Assembly: GCF_000220175.1 (NCBI RefSeq)
Contig: NZ_AFPU01000001.1
Span: 1,523,512-1,587,511 of the forward strand
Reading direction: 5' to 3'
From: Nitrosarchaeum koreense MY1
GTDB taxonomy: Archaea; Thermoproteota; Nitrososphaeria; Nitrososphaerales; Nitrosopumilaceae
DNA: 64,000 nt
The translations under genes were made by a program, and so were the position numbers. Under the pieces are notes generated by a model that searched no databases, had not been told where the DNA came from, and saw nothing but the letters and a program-made list of their open reading frames with translations. Of the stretch, positions 9,724-17,715 are shown piece by piece; the first letter of the stretch is position 1; each line of letters starts with the position of its first letter.

Positions 9724-10113
9724 TTATTGTTGTTTTTGGGTTAGTTTAATGGTTTGATATGTCCATTCACGGCCGGTTCTTGTTCTATCAATTTTGCCTT
9801 TTGTAGAAAATCTAGATAAATATGTGGAAATTATACTTAATTTCACTGGCTCGTTGTACTCATCTTCATATTTCTCAAGTATGTTTGTAGATGTAAATTT
9901 TCCCATAGGGAAGAATTTATCAACAATATGCCATATTTTTGAGCCTGTAGAGTCCATATTCGTGGTTTTTTGTTCATCCTCTTCAATATTCATCAAATCC
10001 ATCATTTCAAAGATTTTTAGAACTTTTTCTCTAGTAACATTTCCTTCTAATTTTATATCATACCGTGCTCCATCAGCATCTTCCATATCAATTCGAATCC
10101 GTTTTTTGGCCAT
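9724..10113 (-). CDS. Conserved origin-flanking protein with winged-helix-like C-terminus
   Basis: A 129-residue protein: a basic N-terminus (MAKKRIRIDMED), an acidic middle (residues 45-55) and a C-terminal half resembling a winged helix (GKFTSTNILEKYEDEYNE, helix LSIISTYLSRFSTKGKI, and a wing DRTRTGREWTYQTI). No named family is recognised. Its start faces the probable replication origin, with orc1/cdc6 on the other side transcribed away, so it could be a regulator or replication accessory protein. That is inference from position only. Confidence 0.75.
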   Translation of the reverse strand: MAKKRIRIDMEDADGARYDIKLEGNVTREKVLKIFEMMDLMNIEEDEQKTTNMDSTGSKIWHIVDKFFPMGKFTSTNILEKYEDEYNEPVKLSIISTYLSRFSTKGKIDRTRTGREWTYQTIKLTQKQQ

Positions 10114-10273
10114 CTTTTAGATCTATGAGGATCTAACATTAACAGTTCAATTGATCCCAGAATATTTGTTAACTAAGAGGTTTGTTAACATTGACTGCCT
10201 AGCCCACGCCTAGATTAATTTTTGTTATTAACATTAATAATTAAATTTCCTTATTCTAAATCACCTTTATCAT

Positions 10274-10298
10274 GCCTGGAGTGGAAATAAAGGGGTAA
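10274..10298 (+). repeat. Origin recognition box-like site 1
   Basis: Contains GCCTGGAGTGGAAATAAAGG and continues GGTAAG. It matches site 2 at all but a few positions and has the GTGGAAA core and trailing G-run of archaeal ORB elements bound by Orc1/Cdc6. Confidence 0.75.
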
Positions 10299-10335
10299 GT
10301 TTTAGGATATTCACAATGTTAACATCGAACTTAAC

Positions 10336-10360
10336 GCCTGGAATGGAAATTAAGGGGTAA
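10336..10360 (+). repeat. Origin recognition box-like site 2
   Basis: Contains GCCTGGAATGGAAATTAAGG and continues GGTAAA. Same orientation as site 1, 62 bases further on, about six helical turns. Confidence 0.75.
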
Positions 10361-10427
10361 AATAGACCTTTTTTTCGTTTATCCTAACACTAAATTAACA
10401 ATTTGTTAACAATTAAGATTAACTCAC

Positions 10428-10449
10428 ACACCTGTTTTTCCACTCTATT
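10428..10449 (-). repeat. Inverted, degenerate origin recognition box-like site 3
   Basis: Read on the plus strand, ACACCTGTTTTTCCACTCTA aligns with the reverse complement of site 1 at about 16 of 22 positions and keeps the TTTCCACTC core. It faces sites 1 and 2 across about 70 bases, at the edge of the AT-rich stretch. Confidence 0.5.
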
Positions 10450-10596
10450 CTTTTCTTTATTTTTTTTTTATTGAAAATCTAAAAACTAACTAAAAATAAT
10501 TAATTACAAACTAAATTAGAATAACTATTCCTATCTTTACTCTCTAATACTAGATATCATTATGTTACTAAAGAGTAGAAACATAGGTGTGTGAGT

Positions 10597-11799
10597 ATGT
10601 CCGATCCAATTGATAGATTACTTGATGCAGCTGAATCTGGAAAATCAATTATAAAAAATAGAGATATTCTTCATTTTACATATATCCCAAATACAATTCA
10701 ACATAGAAATTCTGAACAAGAACAAGTTACTCAATCACTACTACCAATTCTTAAACATTCAAGACCATCTAATCTATTAGTTTATGGTAAACCAGGTACT
10801 GGAAAGACACTTGTAGTTAAAAAAGTATTAAATAAAATTCAGGAGAGAGTAGAAAAATCAAAATTTCCAATAAAACTCATTTATGCTAACTCCAAAGAAG
10901 AAACCACACTTTATGGTTTGTTAGTAAGTTTCGGAAGGCAGTTAGGCATGAATGATAAAGAACTACCTGGAACTGGCCTAGCAATTAGTGAAGTTTTCAA
11001 AAGAATTCTAAATAATATTGATGAATCTAAAATAAATGCTATTTTTGTTATAGATGAAATTGACTATCTGGCCCAACTTGTCTCAAAAACAGGCAAAGAT
11101 ATCTTATATCAACTTACTAGAGCAAACGAACGTCTAAAACAAGGCTCTTTAACTTTGGTAGGAATTTCAAATGACCTTACATTTAAGGAAAAACTTGATC
11201 CTAGAGTAATCAGCAGTTTAGGTGAAGAAGAGGTAGTTTTTACAAACTACAATGTAGAACAAATTAAAAAAATATTAGAAGAACGTATTGACGAGGCGTT
11301 TATCCCTAATTCAGTAGAAGATCCAGCACTAAATCTTTGTGCAGCCTTGGCAGGTGGTGAACATGGAGATGCTAGAAGGGCAATTGATCTTATTCGTGTT
11401 GCAGGTGAAATCGCTGAAAGGCAACAATCAGAAAAAGTTTCCCAAGATCATGTTAGAGAGGCATCACTAAAAATTGAAGAAAATAAAGAGGAAACATCTC
11501 TAAAATCATACCCCCTCCATGAAAAACTTGTAATCCTAGCAATTATGAAGGCCGGAGGTTCATCAACTGGCGAGATTTATTCATCTTACAAAGGACTTTG
11601 TAAGATAGTAGGAAGAGACGAACTAACACAAAGGCGAATTACTCAAATGCTTAGTGAAATTGAATTATCCGGAATTATCTCAGGCAGACTAATTCATCAA
11701 GGAATACATGGAAGAACAAAAAAATACAAACTTACAATCTCGTCGGAAATGATTAAAAAAACCTTCAAAGATGATTTAACTTTGCAAGATATTATTTAG
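10597..11799 (+). CDS. cdc6: Orc1/Cdc6 replication initiator
   Basis: AAA+ initiator that binds origin recognition boxes and loads the MCM helicase. Seen: Walker A LVYGKPGTGKT near residue 60, Walker B FVIDEIDYL near 145, a sensor region (LTLVGISNDLTF), the AAA+ lid with GGEHGDARRAIDLIRVAGE, and a C-terminal winged helix from about residue 300 that binds origin DNA. Length about 400 aa is normal. The frame also opens at GTG 10591; ATG 10597 is used here. Its 3' end overlaps the convergent PolD small-subunit gene by 24 bases. The adjacent upstream region carries ORB-like sites. Confidence 0.95.
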   Translation: MSDPIDRLLDAAESGKSIIKNRDILHFTYIPNTIQHRNSEQEQVTQSLLPILKHSRPSNLLVYGKPGTGKTLVVKKVLNKIQERVEKSKFPIKLIYANSKEETTLYGLLVSFGRQLGMNDKELPGTGLAISEVFKRILNNIDESKINAIFVIDEIDYLAQLVSKTGKDILYQLTRANERLKQGSLTLVGISNDLTFKEKLDPRVISSLGEEEVVFTNYNVEQIKKILEERIDEAFIPNSVEDPALNLCAALAGGEHGDARRAIDLIRVAGEIAERQQSEKVSQDHVREASLKIEENKEETSLKSYPLHEKLVILAIMKAGGSSTGEIYSSYKGLCKIVGRDELTQRRITQMLSEIELSGIISGRLIHQGIHGRTKKYKLTISSEMIKKTFKDDLTLQDII

Positions 11800-13230
11800 A
11801 ATATTTGAATTATAATTTTCATGATAGACTTTGAAAGTCTTCAAATTTACCATAAGTGCAATTCCTGGATTTGGGGTCATTCCAACACTTGCTTGAAATG
11901 GTGTTTGTTTTTGCCAAGAACCAGAATTTAATAAAAGAATTCCTTTGTACATATCTAACTCGGCTCTATGCACATGTCCTACATGAAAGATATCTGGAAT
12001 ATCGTCAATTACCATCAAGTCTTCCATTTCTGGGGCTATCGGGGTTTGACTACCATAAATTGGACTTAGATGTCTTGCTCTTAGAAGATGCTTCATTACT
12101 TTAGTAGGTTTGTCATAACTTAGACCAGGCGTAGTTTTTACAATATCATCTATACTTTGACCGTGAAACATCATCACCTTTACTCCATTTAGAGAAACTA
12201 CAGCAGGATTTCCAACCATGAAGACATTCTCTCTTTCCCATAACCCTGAATTGTATTTTTTAGGAATTGCTGGTTGTGGTAATGCCCTACGACCAGGATC
12301 ATGATTTCCTGGCATAATGAATATTTTGATATAACTAGGAATTTTACTTATGAGTTCTTCAACTTTTTTTAACTGCTCTTCAATAGTCTGACAAACCAAT
12401 TCTTTATCTTGATTTGGATAAATCCCAACACCATCTACTAAATCTCCACCAATTAACACAAAACGAATTTTTCTTGCTACTGAATCTGGACTGGATAACC
12501 AAGATACAAACTCTGTAAATTCTTCTTCCATGAAGTACTTACTACCAATATGTAGATCTGAAAGAAAAACAGCATATGTTTCAGTTTCAGATCTGTTTGA
12601 GGTTTGGTCAGGAACATCAGGCGAAATCAAATCTTTTATGATAAAACCAGCATTTTTACCAAAACCTATTCGAGCCATAATAAATTGGTCATTAAGTAAC
12701 GAGCCTGCTGTTTTTTGTAATTCATTATCAAAAACTATTCCTTCAAACAAACCTGAAGGATCTTCTAAAACCAATTTTGTTATGTTTCTCTCTACACTTC
12801 TACTAGTGACAAGACCACAAACATACATGTCATCATCAGTTTTTGCAGTCTTTACTGAAGCAATTGATTTTAACATCCTTGATTCAGGCCTATCTGAGAT
12901 TATTCGTTTTAACTTGTTAAAACGGCTAGAAAACAACGCATTATACCCTTTTACTCCCTCTCCGGTAGTAATTCTTAATGTTGGATCAAAGAGTATCTTA
13001 TGATCATTTTGTAAAGTTTGATCGTCTTTAATTCCTAAATAAACTTCTAAATCATCTTGATTAATCTGATACGATTTTTGTTTTGTTTTTTCACGAACAA
13101 TCTCTTTAATTATTTTCTCTAATTTTTTTACATCTACATTTTCAAGAAACTTAAATGCATTTGGATGAATTTGAAACCCCTTATTCAAAGCATAATTCAA
13201 AGCAATTGATAGCTCTTTTTTCAATATCAA
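11776..13230 (-). CDS. polB: DNA polymerase D small subunit (DP1)
   Basis: Calcineurin-like phosphoesterase subunit of PolD carrying the 3'-5' proofreading exonuclease. Seen in order: helical N-terminal region (1-60), OB-fold region (about 110-200), then phosphodiesterase motifs FLSDLHIGSKYF (near 225), LIGGDLVDGVG (near 260), IMPGNHDPGRRALPQPA (near 310), MMFHGQSIDD (near 355) and FHVGHVHRAELD (near 415). All metal-ligand motifs are present. 484 residues is normal. The start appears to be TTG 13230 (or TTG 13224). Its 3' end overlaps cdc6 by 24 bases; upstream lies a divergent membrane-protein gene. Confidence 0.95.
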   Translation of the reverse strand: MILKKELSIALNYALNKGFQIHPNAFKFLENVDVKKLEKIIKEIVREKTKQKSYQINQDDLEVYLGIKDDQTLQNDHKILFDPTLRITTGEGVKGYNALFSSRFNKLKRIISDRPESRMLKSIASVKTAKTDDDMYVCGLVTSRSVERNITKLVLEDPSGLFEGIVFDNELQKTAGSLLNDQFIMARIGFGKNAGFIIKDLISPDVPDQTSNRSETETYAVFLSDLHIGSKYFMEEEFTEFVSWLSSPDSVARKIRFVLIGGDLVDGVGIYPNQDKELVCQTIEEQLKKVEELISKIPSYIKIFIMPGNHDPGRRALPQPAIPKKYNSGLWERENVFMVGNPAVVSLNGVKVMMFHGQSIDDIVKTTPGLSYDKPTKVMKHLLRARHLSPIYGSQTPIAPEMEDLMVIDDIPDIFHVGHVHRAELDMYKGILLLNSGSWQKQTPFQASVGMTPNPGIALMVNLKTFKVYHENYNSNILNNILQS

Positions 13231-13302
13231 AGAATGTTTTCTGGTTTAATTAAATCTGCGCCCATACCTAACCCTCAAATATCGTTTACAATAAAAAATT
13301 AC

Positions 13303-13839
13303 ATGTCTAAGATTAGAATAATCACATTTTTCATATTTATGGGATTATTTACAATTGCATATCAAATCGGTTCAATGTCTACAGTTAGTGAAGAAGAAGC
13401 TACTACATTTATGACTGAATTTGAAAAATTAGTTAAAGATATCGATGCAATGGGAATCTTCCTTCATAACTCTACAATTTCATTACCAATGTTCATTCCT
13501 GGATTTGGAGTGATATGGGGATTGTTTTCAGCTTGGTCAACTGGATTTGCTTTTTCAGCAATAGTTTCAATCTCTCCAGAATTAGCAAAAGTCCCACCAT
13601 TGGCAATTCTCTTTTTATCCCCATTTGGCATAATGGAACTTACTGCCTATTCTTTAGCTACCTCTAGAAGTTTCATATTGATTAAAGAAGTATATAGAAA
13701 ATCTAACCTAATTCCATTTCTGAAACCAACTATAATAGAAATAGGAATAGTGATAGGACTTCTATTAGCAGGTGGATATTTGGAGTATTATATGATTAAA
13801 TTAGTTCAAGATGAATCCATCACGCTTCCTGGATTTTAA
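13303..13839 (+). CDS. SpoIIM-like (DUF95) membrane protein
   Basis: About 178 residues from ATG 13303 with TM stretches near the N-terminus (IRIITFFIFMGLFTIAYQIG), in the middle, and at the C-terminus (GIVIGLLLAGGYLEYYMIKL). The pattern of an extracytoplasmic loop with HNSTISLPMFIPGFGVIWG, then SPFGIMELTAYSLATSRSF, resembles the SpoIIM/DUF95 family of archaeal and bacterial membrane proteins of uncertain role. The frame extends upstream to ATG 13234, only 3 bases from the divergent PolD small-subunit start; the internal ATG just before the first TM helix looks more natural. Confidence 0.7.
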   Translation: MSKIRIITFFIFMGLFTIAYQIGSMSTVSEEEATTFMTEFEKLVKDIDAMGIFLHNSTISLPMFIPGFGVIWGLFSAWSTGFAFSAIVSISPELAKVPPLAILFLSPFGIMELTAYSLATSRSFILIKEVYRKSNLIPFLKPTIIEIGIVIGLLLAGGYLEYYMIKLVQDESITLPGF

Positions 13840-13922
13840 TTTGAAAAAACCCACTGATTTATCTAATCAGCTTAAAATAATTTAGTAGCAAATTATAAAC
13901 CGAATTAGAAGAGAAATATAGT

Positions 13923-14849
13923 ATGAATACTACCGTTCTTGGATTTTTAGCGTTATTGGTTTTTTTTGGATTTACTTTTAGTGATTCATTTGCAATTTCA
14001 CCAAACAGTGCTTTTACTTTGGAAGGATCAGGATACGCTGTAACAGAAAATACGATTAAAACTTCTGAAATTGATTTAGCAATTTCAACCCAAAAACAAA
14101 CTGGAAGTAGTATTGCATCGTCAGTTGAAGATGGATTCATTACTTTAGATGATGAAGATTTTCTAATTACTGAATTAAAAGCAACAATGCTACGTGAAGG
14201 TAAATACATTAGAATTAACGGAGTTATTGATAGTGATATTGGTAATCAAGCATCGATTAGTTTTTTTGGAAAATTAATTGAAGAAAGTAAAAATGCTTCA
14301 ATCTATGGTTTTACTGGAAGAATAACAATTGATGATGATAATTATAAAATAATCTATACGGCAAAACTATCAAAACTCACAAAAATTAAACCTGCAACAG
14401 ATCCTAAAACAACAGAATCAAAAATAGATAAACAAATTACAATTTATATAACTAAAGGTTCATCGACTCAAGGTATAGGTACATACATTGATCTTGGAGG
14501 AACTAAACAACAAGCATCACAAACTCAAAGCTCAACCGATTCATTAAGATTAAGATATTTTTCTCAAGATAGAATTTCAGTTGAACCAGGAACAACAATT
14601 ACTATTGTAAATGACGATATAGTATCACATAGTATTCTAAGTGGAACAAAAAATAGTGATCGTTATGTTCAATTTACTGCTGACAACAGAATTTCAACAG
14701 GTGAAATATTACCAGGTGAATCAACTAACATTACACTAGATAAAGCTGGATTTTATAGATTATATGATCCAAAATATCAATGGATGGAACTTAATGCATA
14801 TGTATTTCCAACCATAGAAGGTAATGTTGTTCTTGGGCAAGGAAAATAA
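13923..14849 (+). CDS. Secreted protein with cupredoxin-like C-terminal domain lacking copper ligands
   Basis: 308 residues with an N-terminal signal peptide (hydrophobic to about residue 22, TVLGFLALLVFFGFTFSDS). The middle is beta-rich (about 60-150) and the C-terminal 100 residues follow a plastocyanin/cupredoxin-type pattern: ISVEPGTTITIVNDDIVSHS, a loop, then GEILPGESTNITLDKAGFYR. Copper cupredoxins have His...Cys...His ligands, but here only the first His (SHSIL) is kept and the Cys/second His loop reads RLYDPKYQWMELNAYVF, so copper binding is doubtful. Ammonia-oxidising archaea have many secreted cupredoxins; this looks like a redox-inactive relative. Confidence 0.75.
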   Translation: MNTTVLGFLALLVFFGFTFSDSFAISPNSAFTLEGSGYAVTENTIKTSEIDLAISTQKQTGSSIASSVEDGFITLDDEDFLITELKATMLREGKYIRINGVIDSDIGNQASISFFGKLIEESKNASIYGFTGRITIDDDNYKIIYTAKLSKLTKIKPATDPKTTESKIDKQITIYITKGSSTQGIGTYIDLGGTKQQASQTQSSTDSLRLRYFSQDRISVEPGTTITIVNDDIVSHSILSGTKNSDRYVQFTADNRISTGEILPGESTNITLDKAGFYRLYDPKYQWMELNAYVFPTIEGNVVLGQGK

Positions 14850-14853
14850 TAAA

Positions 14854-15570
14854 TTAATTTTTCCATTGCCATTTGTAATTCATATAGGAATCCAAAACAA
14901 ATTGATTGAAAACCATTACAGATAAATCTGAAAATTCTTTTCCTTCTAAATCCTTTACAGTTCCAACAAAACTAGTCTCATTTTCAGTAGTAAGCGCTTC
15001 AAAAACATGAACTTTCATATTTTCTGTATCAAACCCGTTATTTTTTAGATATTTTGCAATCTCTGATGGCATAAAGTGTTTGTCGGGTTGTTTAGGCCAT
15101 GGTCTAGGAACTAAAACCACATTATATCCATCAATTAATGCTTTTTGCAATTCAAGTTTCTTTTCTTCAATTGAAGTTGTTACATGCATTGTAATTACTT
15201 TGGATTTGTCTAATGGGACTTTAGCTTTTGATGCTGCAACTTGAATTGAACTAATACCCGGAATAATTTCTACATCACCAAAAATCTCAATTAGTCTATC
15301 TACAACCTCAGACTCTGAAAAATTGACATCACCTGTAAATGGAATAACCAACGAACGATTACCTAACACTGAATAAATTTTTTGATATGATTCTTCCTGA
15401 TTGTTCATAGTTATTTCATAAATCTCTTTATCAGCAATCAAATCTTCAATTGTTTTCAATGTGTATTTGTATCCAATAACTATGTCACAATTCTGTATGA
15501 TTTCTTTTACAACTTCCGTAACATATTTTGGCGAGCCTGGACCTACACCTACAGCATAAATTTTTCCCAA
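14854..15570 (-). CDS. cbiE: Cobalt-precorrin-7 C5-methyltransferase-like (CbiE)
   Basis: SAM-dependent tetrapyrrole methyltransferase of cobalamin synthesis. Seen: N-terminal IYAVGVGPGSPKYVT, VIGYKYTL, FTGDVNFSESEVVDRL, and VEIIPGISSIQVAASKAKVPLDKS, all typical of the CbiE branch, which handles C5 methylation. The frame runs upstream to ATG 15612 inside the preceding gene, but the TTG at 15570 lies one base after that gene's stop and directly precedes the conserved GKIYAVGVGPG, so translational coupling from this TTG is preferred. No CbiT-like decarboxylase domain is fused. No other cobalamin gene is in the window. Confidence 0.85.
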   Translation of the reverse strand: MGKIYAVGVGPGSPKYVTEVVKEIIQNCDIVIGYKYTLKTIEDLIADKEIYEITMNNQEESYQKIYSVLGNRSLVIPFTGDVNFSESEVVDRLIEIFGDVEIIPGISSIQVAASKAKVPLDKSKVITMHVTTSIEEKKLELQKALIDGYNVVLVPRPWPKQPDKHFMPSEIAKYLKNNGFDTENMKVHVFEALTTENETSFVGTVKDLEGKEFSDLSVMVFNQFVLDSYMNYKWQWKN

Positions 15571-15571
15571 T

Positions 15572-16063
15572 TTACTTTGTAAATTTCTGCCTGTCTTTAA
15601 TATATTGCACAAAAGGTTCCCAATCTACTTTCATATACTTTGTAGGCTCTTTAACTGGATATTTTACCCAATCCTGTGCAATTGAATATTGATATTTTTG
15701 CTGTTTTCCATCTTTTTTATATTCTAAAAGTAAGATACTTCCCCACTCCTTTTCTTCATGTGATATATTCAAAATATCATCAAAAGACATTTGAATATTT
15801 TTTTTATTTTTTATATCTTCCATTAAATTACTTTCATTATATCCATCATGACGAATCATTGTATTTTTCGATTTTAAAAAACTAATTACTTGTCTTTGTC
15901 TAATTGCTTGCCACCATCTCATCTTTGCCTCTGTTTTGTGAACAAACATCAGATGTTTATCAGTTAATACTAACATTCCTTCTTTTCCACCAATTGAAAA
16001 GAAATTTTTTGACTCTCTCCATACCGAAACTAAATGTGCTTGAATCTTTTCATCTGATTGCAA
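15572..16063 (-). CDS. Conserved protein, possible PH/GRAM-like domain
   Basis: 163 residues starting at TTG 16063. An early strand pattern (FSIGGKEGMLVLTDKHLMFVHK) looks like the start of a PH/GRAM-like or bacterial PH domain, followed by a helix with WWQAIRQRQV and beta strands (SILLLEYKKDGKQQKYQYSI). No catalytic motif is seen. It is directly upstream of cbiE on the same strand, with stop and next start one base apart, so the two are probably cotranslated, but no cobalamin role can be read from the sequence. Confidence 0.7.
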   Translation of the reverse strand: MQSDEKIQAHLVSVWRESKNFFSIGGKEGMLVLTDKHLMFVHKTEAKMRWWQAIRQRQVISFLKSKNTMIRHDGYNESNLMEDIKNKKNIQMSFDDILNISHEEKEWGSILLLEYKKDGKQQKYQYSIAQDWVKYPVKEPTKYMKVDWEPFVQYIKDRQKFTK

Positions 16064-16133
16064 TATGCTTAATTTATTAGACTTTGTTAAAAACTAATAC
16101 AATTAGCTTTTATGTAAGATATTTTGAAATGGC

Positions 16134-17675
16134 TTGTTGAAAAAAATTCTTATTATAATTTCATTATCATTACTTTTTATTAATTTTGGAAATCAATCAT
16201 TTGCACAATCAGATGATAAATTAGTAATTTTGCATACTAATCTTGGTAATATTGTAATTGAATTATTCCCAAACGATGCTCCTAATCATGTTCAGAATTT
16301 TATTAAATTAGCAGAAGATGGATTTTATGATGGTACTATTTTTCATAGAATAATTCCAGGATTTATGATTCAAGGCGGTGATCCAAACACAAAAGGTGGA
16401 GATCAAAGTACTTGGGGAACTGGAGGCCCAGGATATTCTGTAAATGCTGAATTTAATACAATTGAACATAATCGTGGAATTGTTTCTATGGCTAGAGCAC
16501 AAGATCCAAACAGTGCAGGTTCACAATTTTTTATTGTTCATAAAGATTCAAATTTTCTTGATCAACAATATACTGTCTTTGGAAGAATTGTAACTGAAGA
16601 AAGCTTTGCAACACTTGACAAGATTGCATCAGTAAAAACCGGAGAGAAAGATATTCCAGTAAACACCGAACAGGTAAAAATCACCAAAGCTGAAGTTGTA
16701 AATCGTTCTACTGTAACTAATTTACTTGAATTATCAGAACCTGAAAGAGTTACTACCCCAATTACAACTTCCGAATCAGGTTTTCAACGATATGAAGATA
16801 AAGCATTGGATATTGAATTTGATGCACCAGAAGGTTGGTTATTACAGCAACCAGAAAAAACAAATGAAAATTCCCCAGATGTAGTTGTTGTTGGACCTAG
16901 AATTGGCCCAATTAATCCAGTTATTTCTCTAACAATTTCAAATGTTGATGGAAAAACTTTAGATGATTTAATTCAAGAAAAAGCTAAATTGTTAGATGAT
17001 GCATTAAAAGCAGGTAATTTAGAAATTATTTCTCAAGAAAAATCCATAATAAATGAAAAGGAAGTATTCACCACTAATGCTAAAGGCATTTTTCAAAGTG
17101 GAGGAGAATCATATAATGTACAATTCAAAGAAATAATAATTTCAACTCCTAAAAAATTCTACATTTTTTCATATAGTAATGGAATAGATGAATTTAATGA
17201 TCAACTTTCTAAATTCGATGACTCTGTTAATTCTTTTAAAATAATATCAGAACCAATTAAAGAAATAAAATCTGCATCAGCTTCTGTAGAGACAGAAGAA
17301 AAGGGCGGTGGATGTCTAATTGCTACAGCAGCATATGGCTCAGAATTAACTCCTCAAATTCAACAACTAAGAGAAATAAGAGACAATACTATTCTTTCAA
17401 CTCAATCTGGAACTACATTTATGACTGGATTTAACCAATTTTACTATTCTTTCAGTCCTATTGTAGCAGATCTGGAAAGAGAAAATCCTGTATTCAAAGA
17501 GGCAGTTAAGTTAGCCATCACTCCAATGTTATCAACTCTTTCCATTATGACACTAGCTGAAGATGGTTCTGATGCGCAAGTGTTAGGATTAGGAATCTCT
17601 GTTATTGCTTTGAACTTGGGAATGTATATTGTAATACCTACAATTACAATTATTAAAATTAAAAATAAATTCTGA
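16134..17675 (+). CDS. Secreted cyclophilin-type peptidyl-prolyl isomerase with CFI-box C-terminus
   Basis: 513 residues with an N-terminal signal peptide (LLKKILIIISLSLLFINFG). Residues about 30-190 are a cyclophilin domain: FHRIIPGFMIQGGDP, FNTIEHNRGIVSMARA, NSAGSQFFIVHKDS, VFGRIVT. A middle domain (about 220-380) resembles PsbP-like or surface beta domains. Near residue 397 comes GGGCLIATAAYGSEL, a match to the CFI-box/CFIATAAYGS module common at the C-terminus of thaumarchaeal surface proteins, followed by a helical region and a final TM helix (VIALNLGMYIVIPTITIIKI). Likely a surface-anchored extracytoplasmic folding catalyst. Starts at TTG; no in-frame ATG is available near the signal. 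Confidence 0.88.
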   Translation: MLKKILIIISLSLLFINFGNQSFAQSDDKLVILHTNLGNIVIELFPNDAPNHVQNFIKLAEDGFYDGTIFHRIIPGFMIQGGDPNTKGGDQSTWGTGGPGYSVNAEFNTIEHNRGIVSMARAQDPNSAGSQFFIVHKDSNFLDQQYTVFGRIVTEESFATLDKIASVKTGEKDIPVNTEQVKITKAEVVNRSTVTNLLELSEPERVTTPITTSESGFQRYEDKALDIEFDAPEGWLLQQPEKTNENSPDVVVVGPRIGPINPVISLTISNVDGKTLDDLIQEKAKLLDDALKAGNLEIISQEKSIINEKEVFTTNAKGIFQSGGESYNVQFKEIIISTPKKFYIFSYSNGIDEFNDQLSKFDDSVNSFKIISEPIKEIKSASASVETEEKGGGCLIATAAYGSELTPQIQQLREIRDNTILSTQSGTTFMTGFNQFYYSFSPIVADLERENPVFKEAVKLAITPMLSTLSIMTLAEDGSDAQVLGLGISVIALNLGMYIVIPTITIIKIKNKF

Positions 17676-17715
17676 TTTTATAATTTAATTTGTATAAAAA
17701 TTTATAATTCTCTTT

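Larger units (their letters stand above)
10114..10596. other. Probable replication origin (oriC) region
   Basis: A 480-base non-coding region between a divergent small gene and orc1/cdc6. It holds two near-identical direct sites (10274-10298 and 10336-10360), a third related site in inverse orientation (10428-10449), four GTTAAC palindromes (10168, 10184, 10318, 10405) and a very AT-rich stretch from about 10445 to 10560 that could serve as the unwinding element. The sites read GCCTGGARTGGAAAT followed by WAAGGGGTAA, which resembles the archaeal origin recognition box (a GTGGAAA core followed by a G-run). Position beside the initiator gene is the usual archaeal arrangement. GC-skew was not computed. 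Confidence 0.8.

Noticed and set aside
13859-14209. Minus-strand open frame of 116 codons
   Set aside because: It overlaps the secreted cupredoxin-like protein on the plus strand, which has a signal peptide and a recognisable fold.
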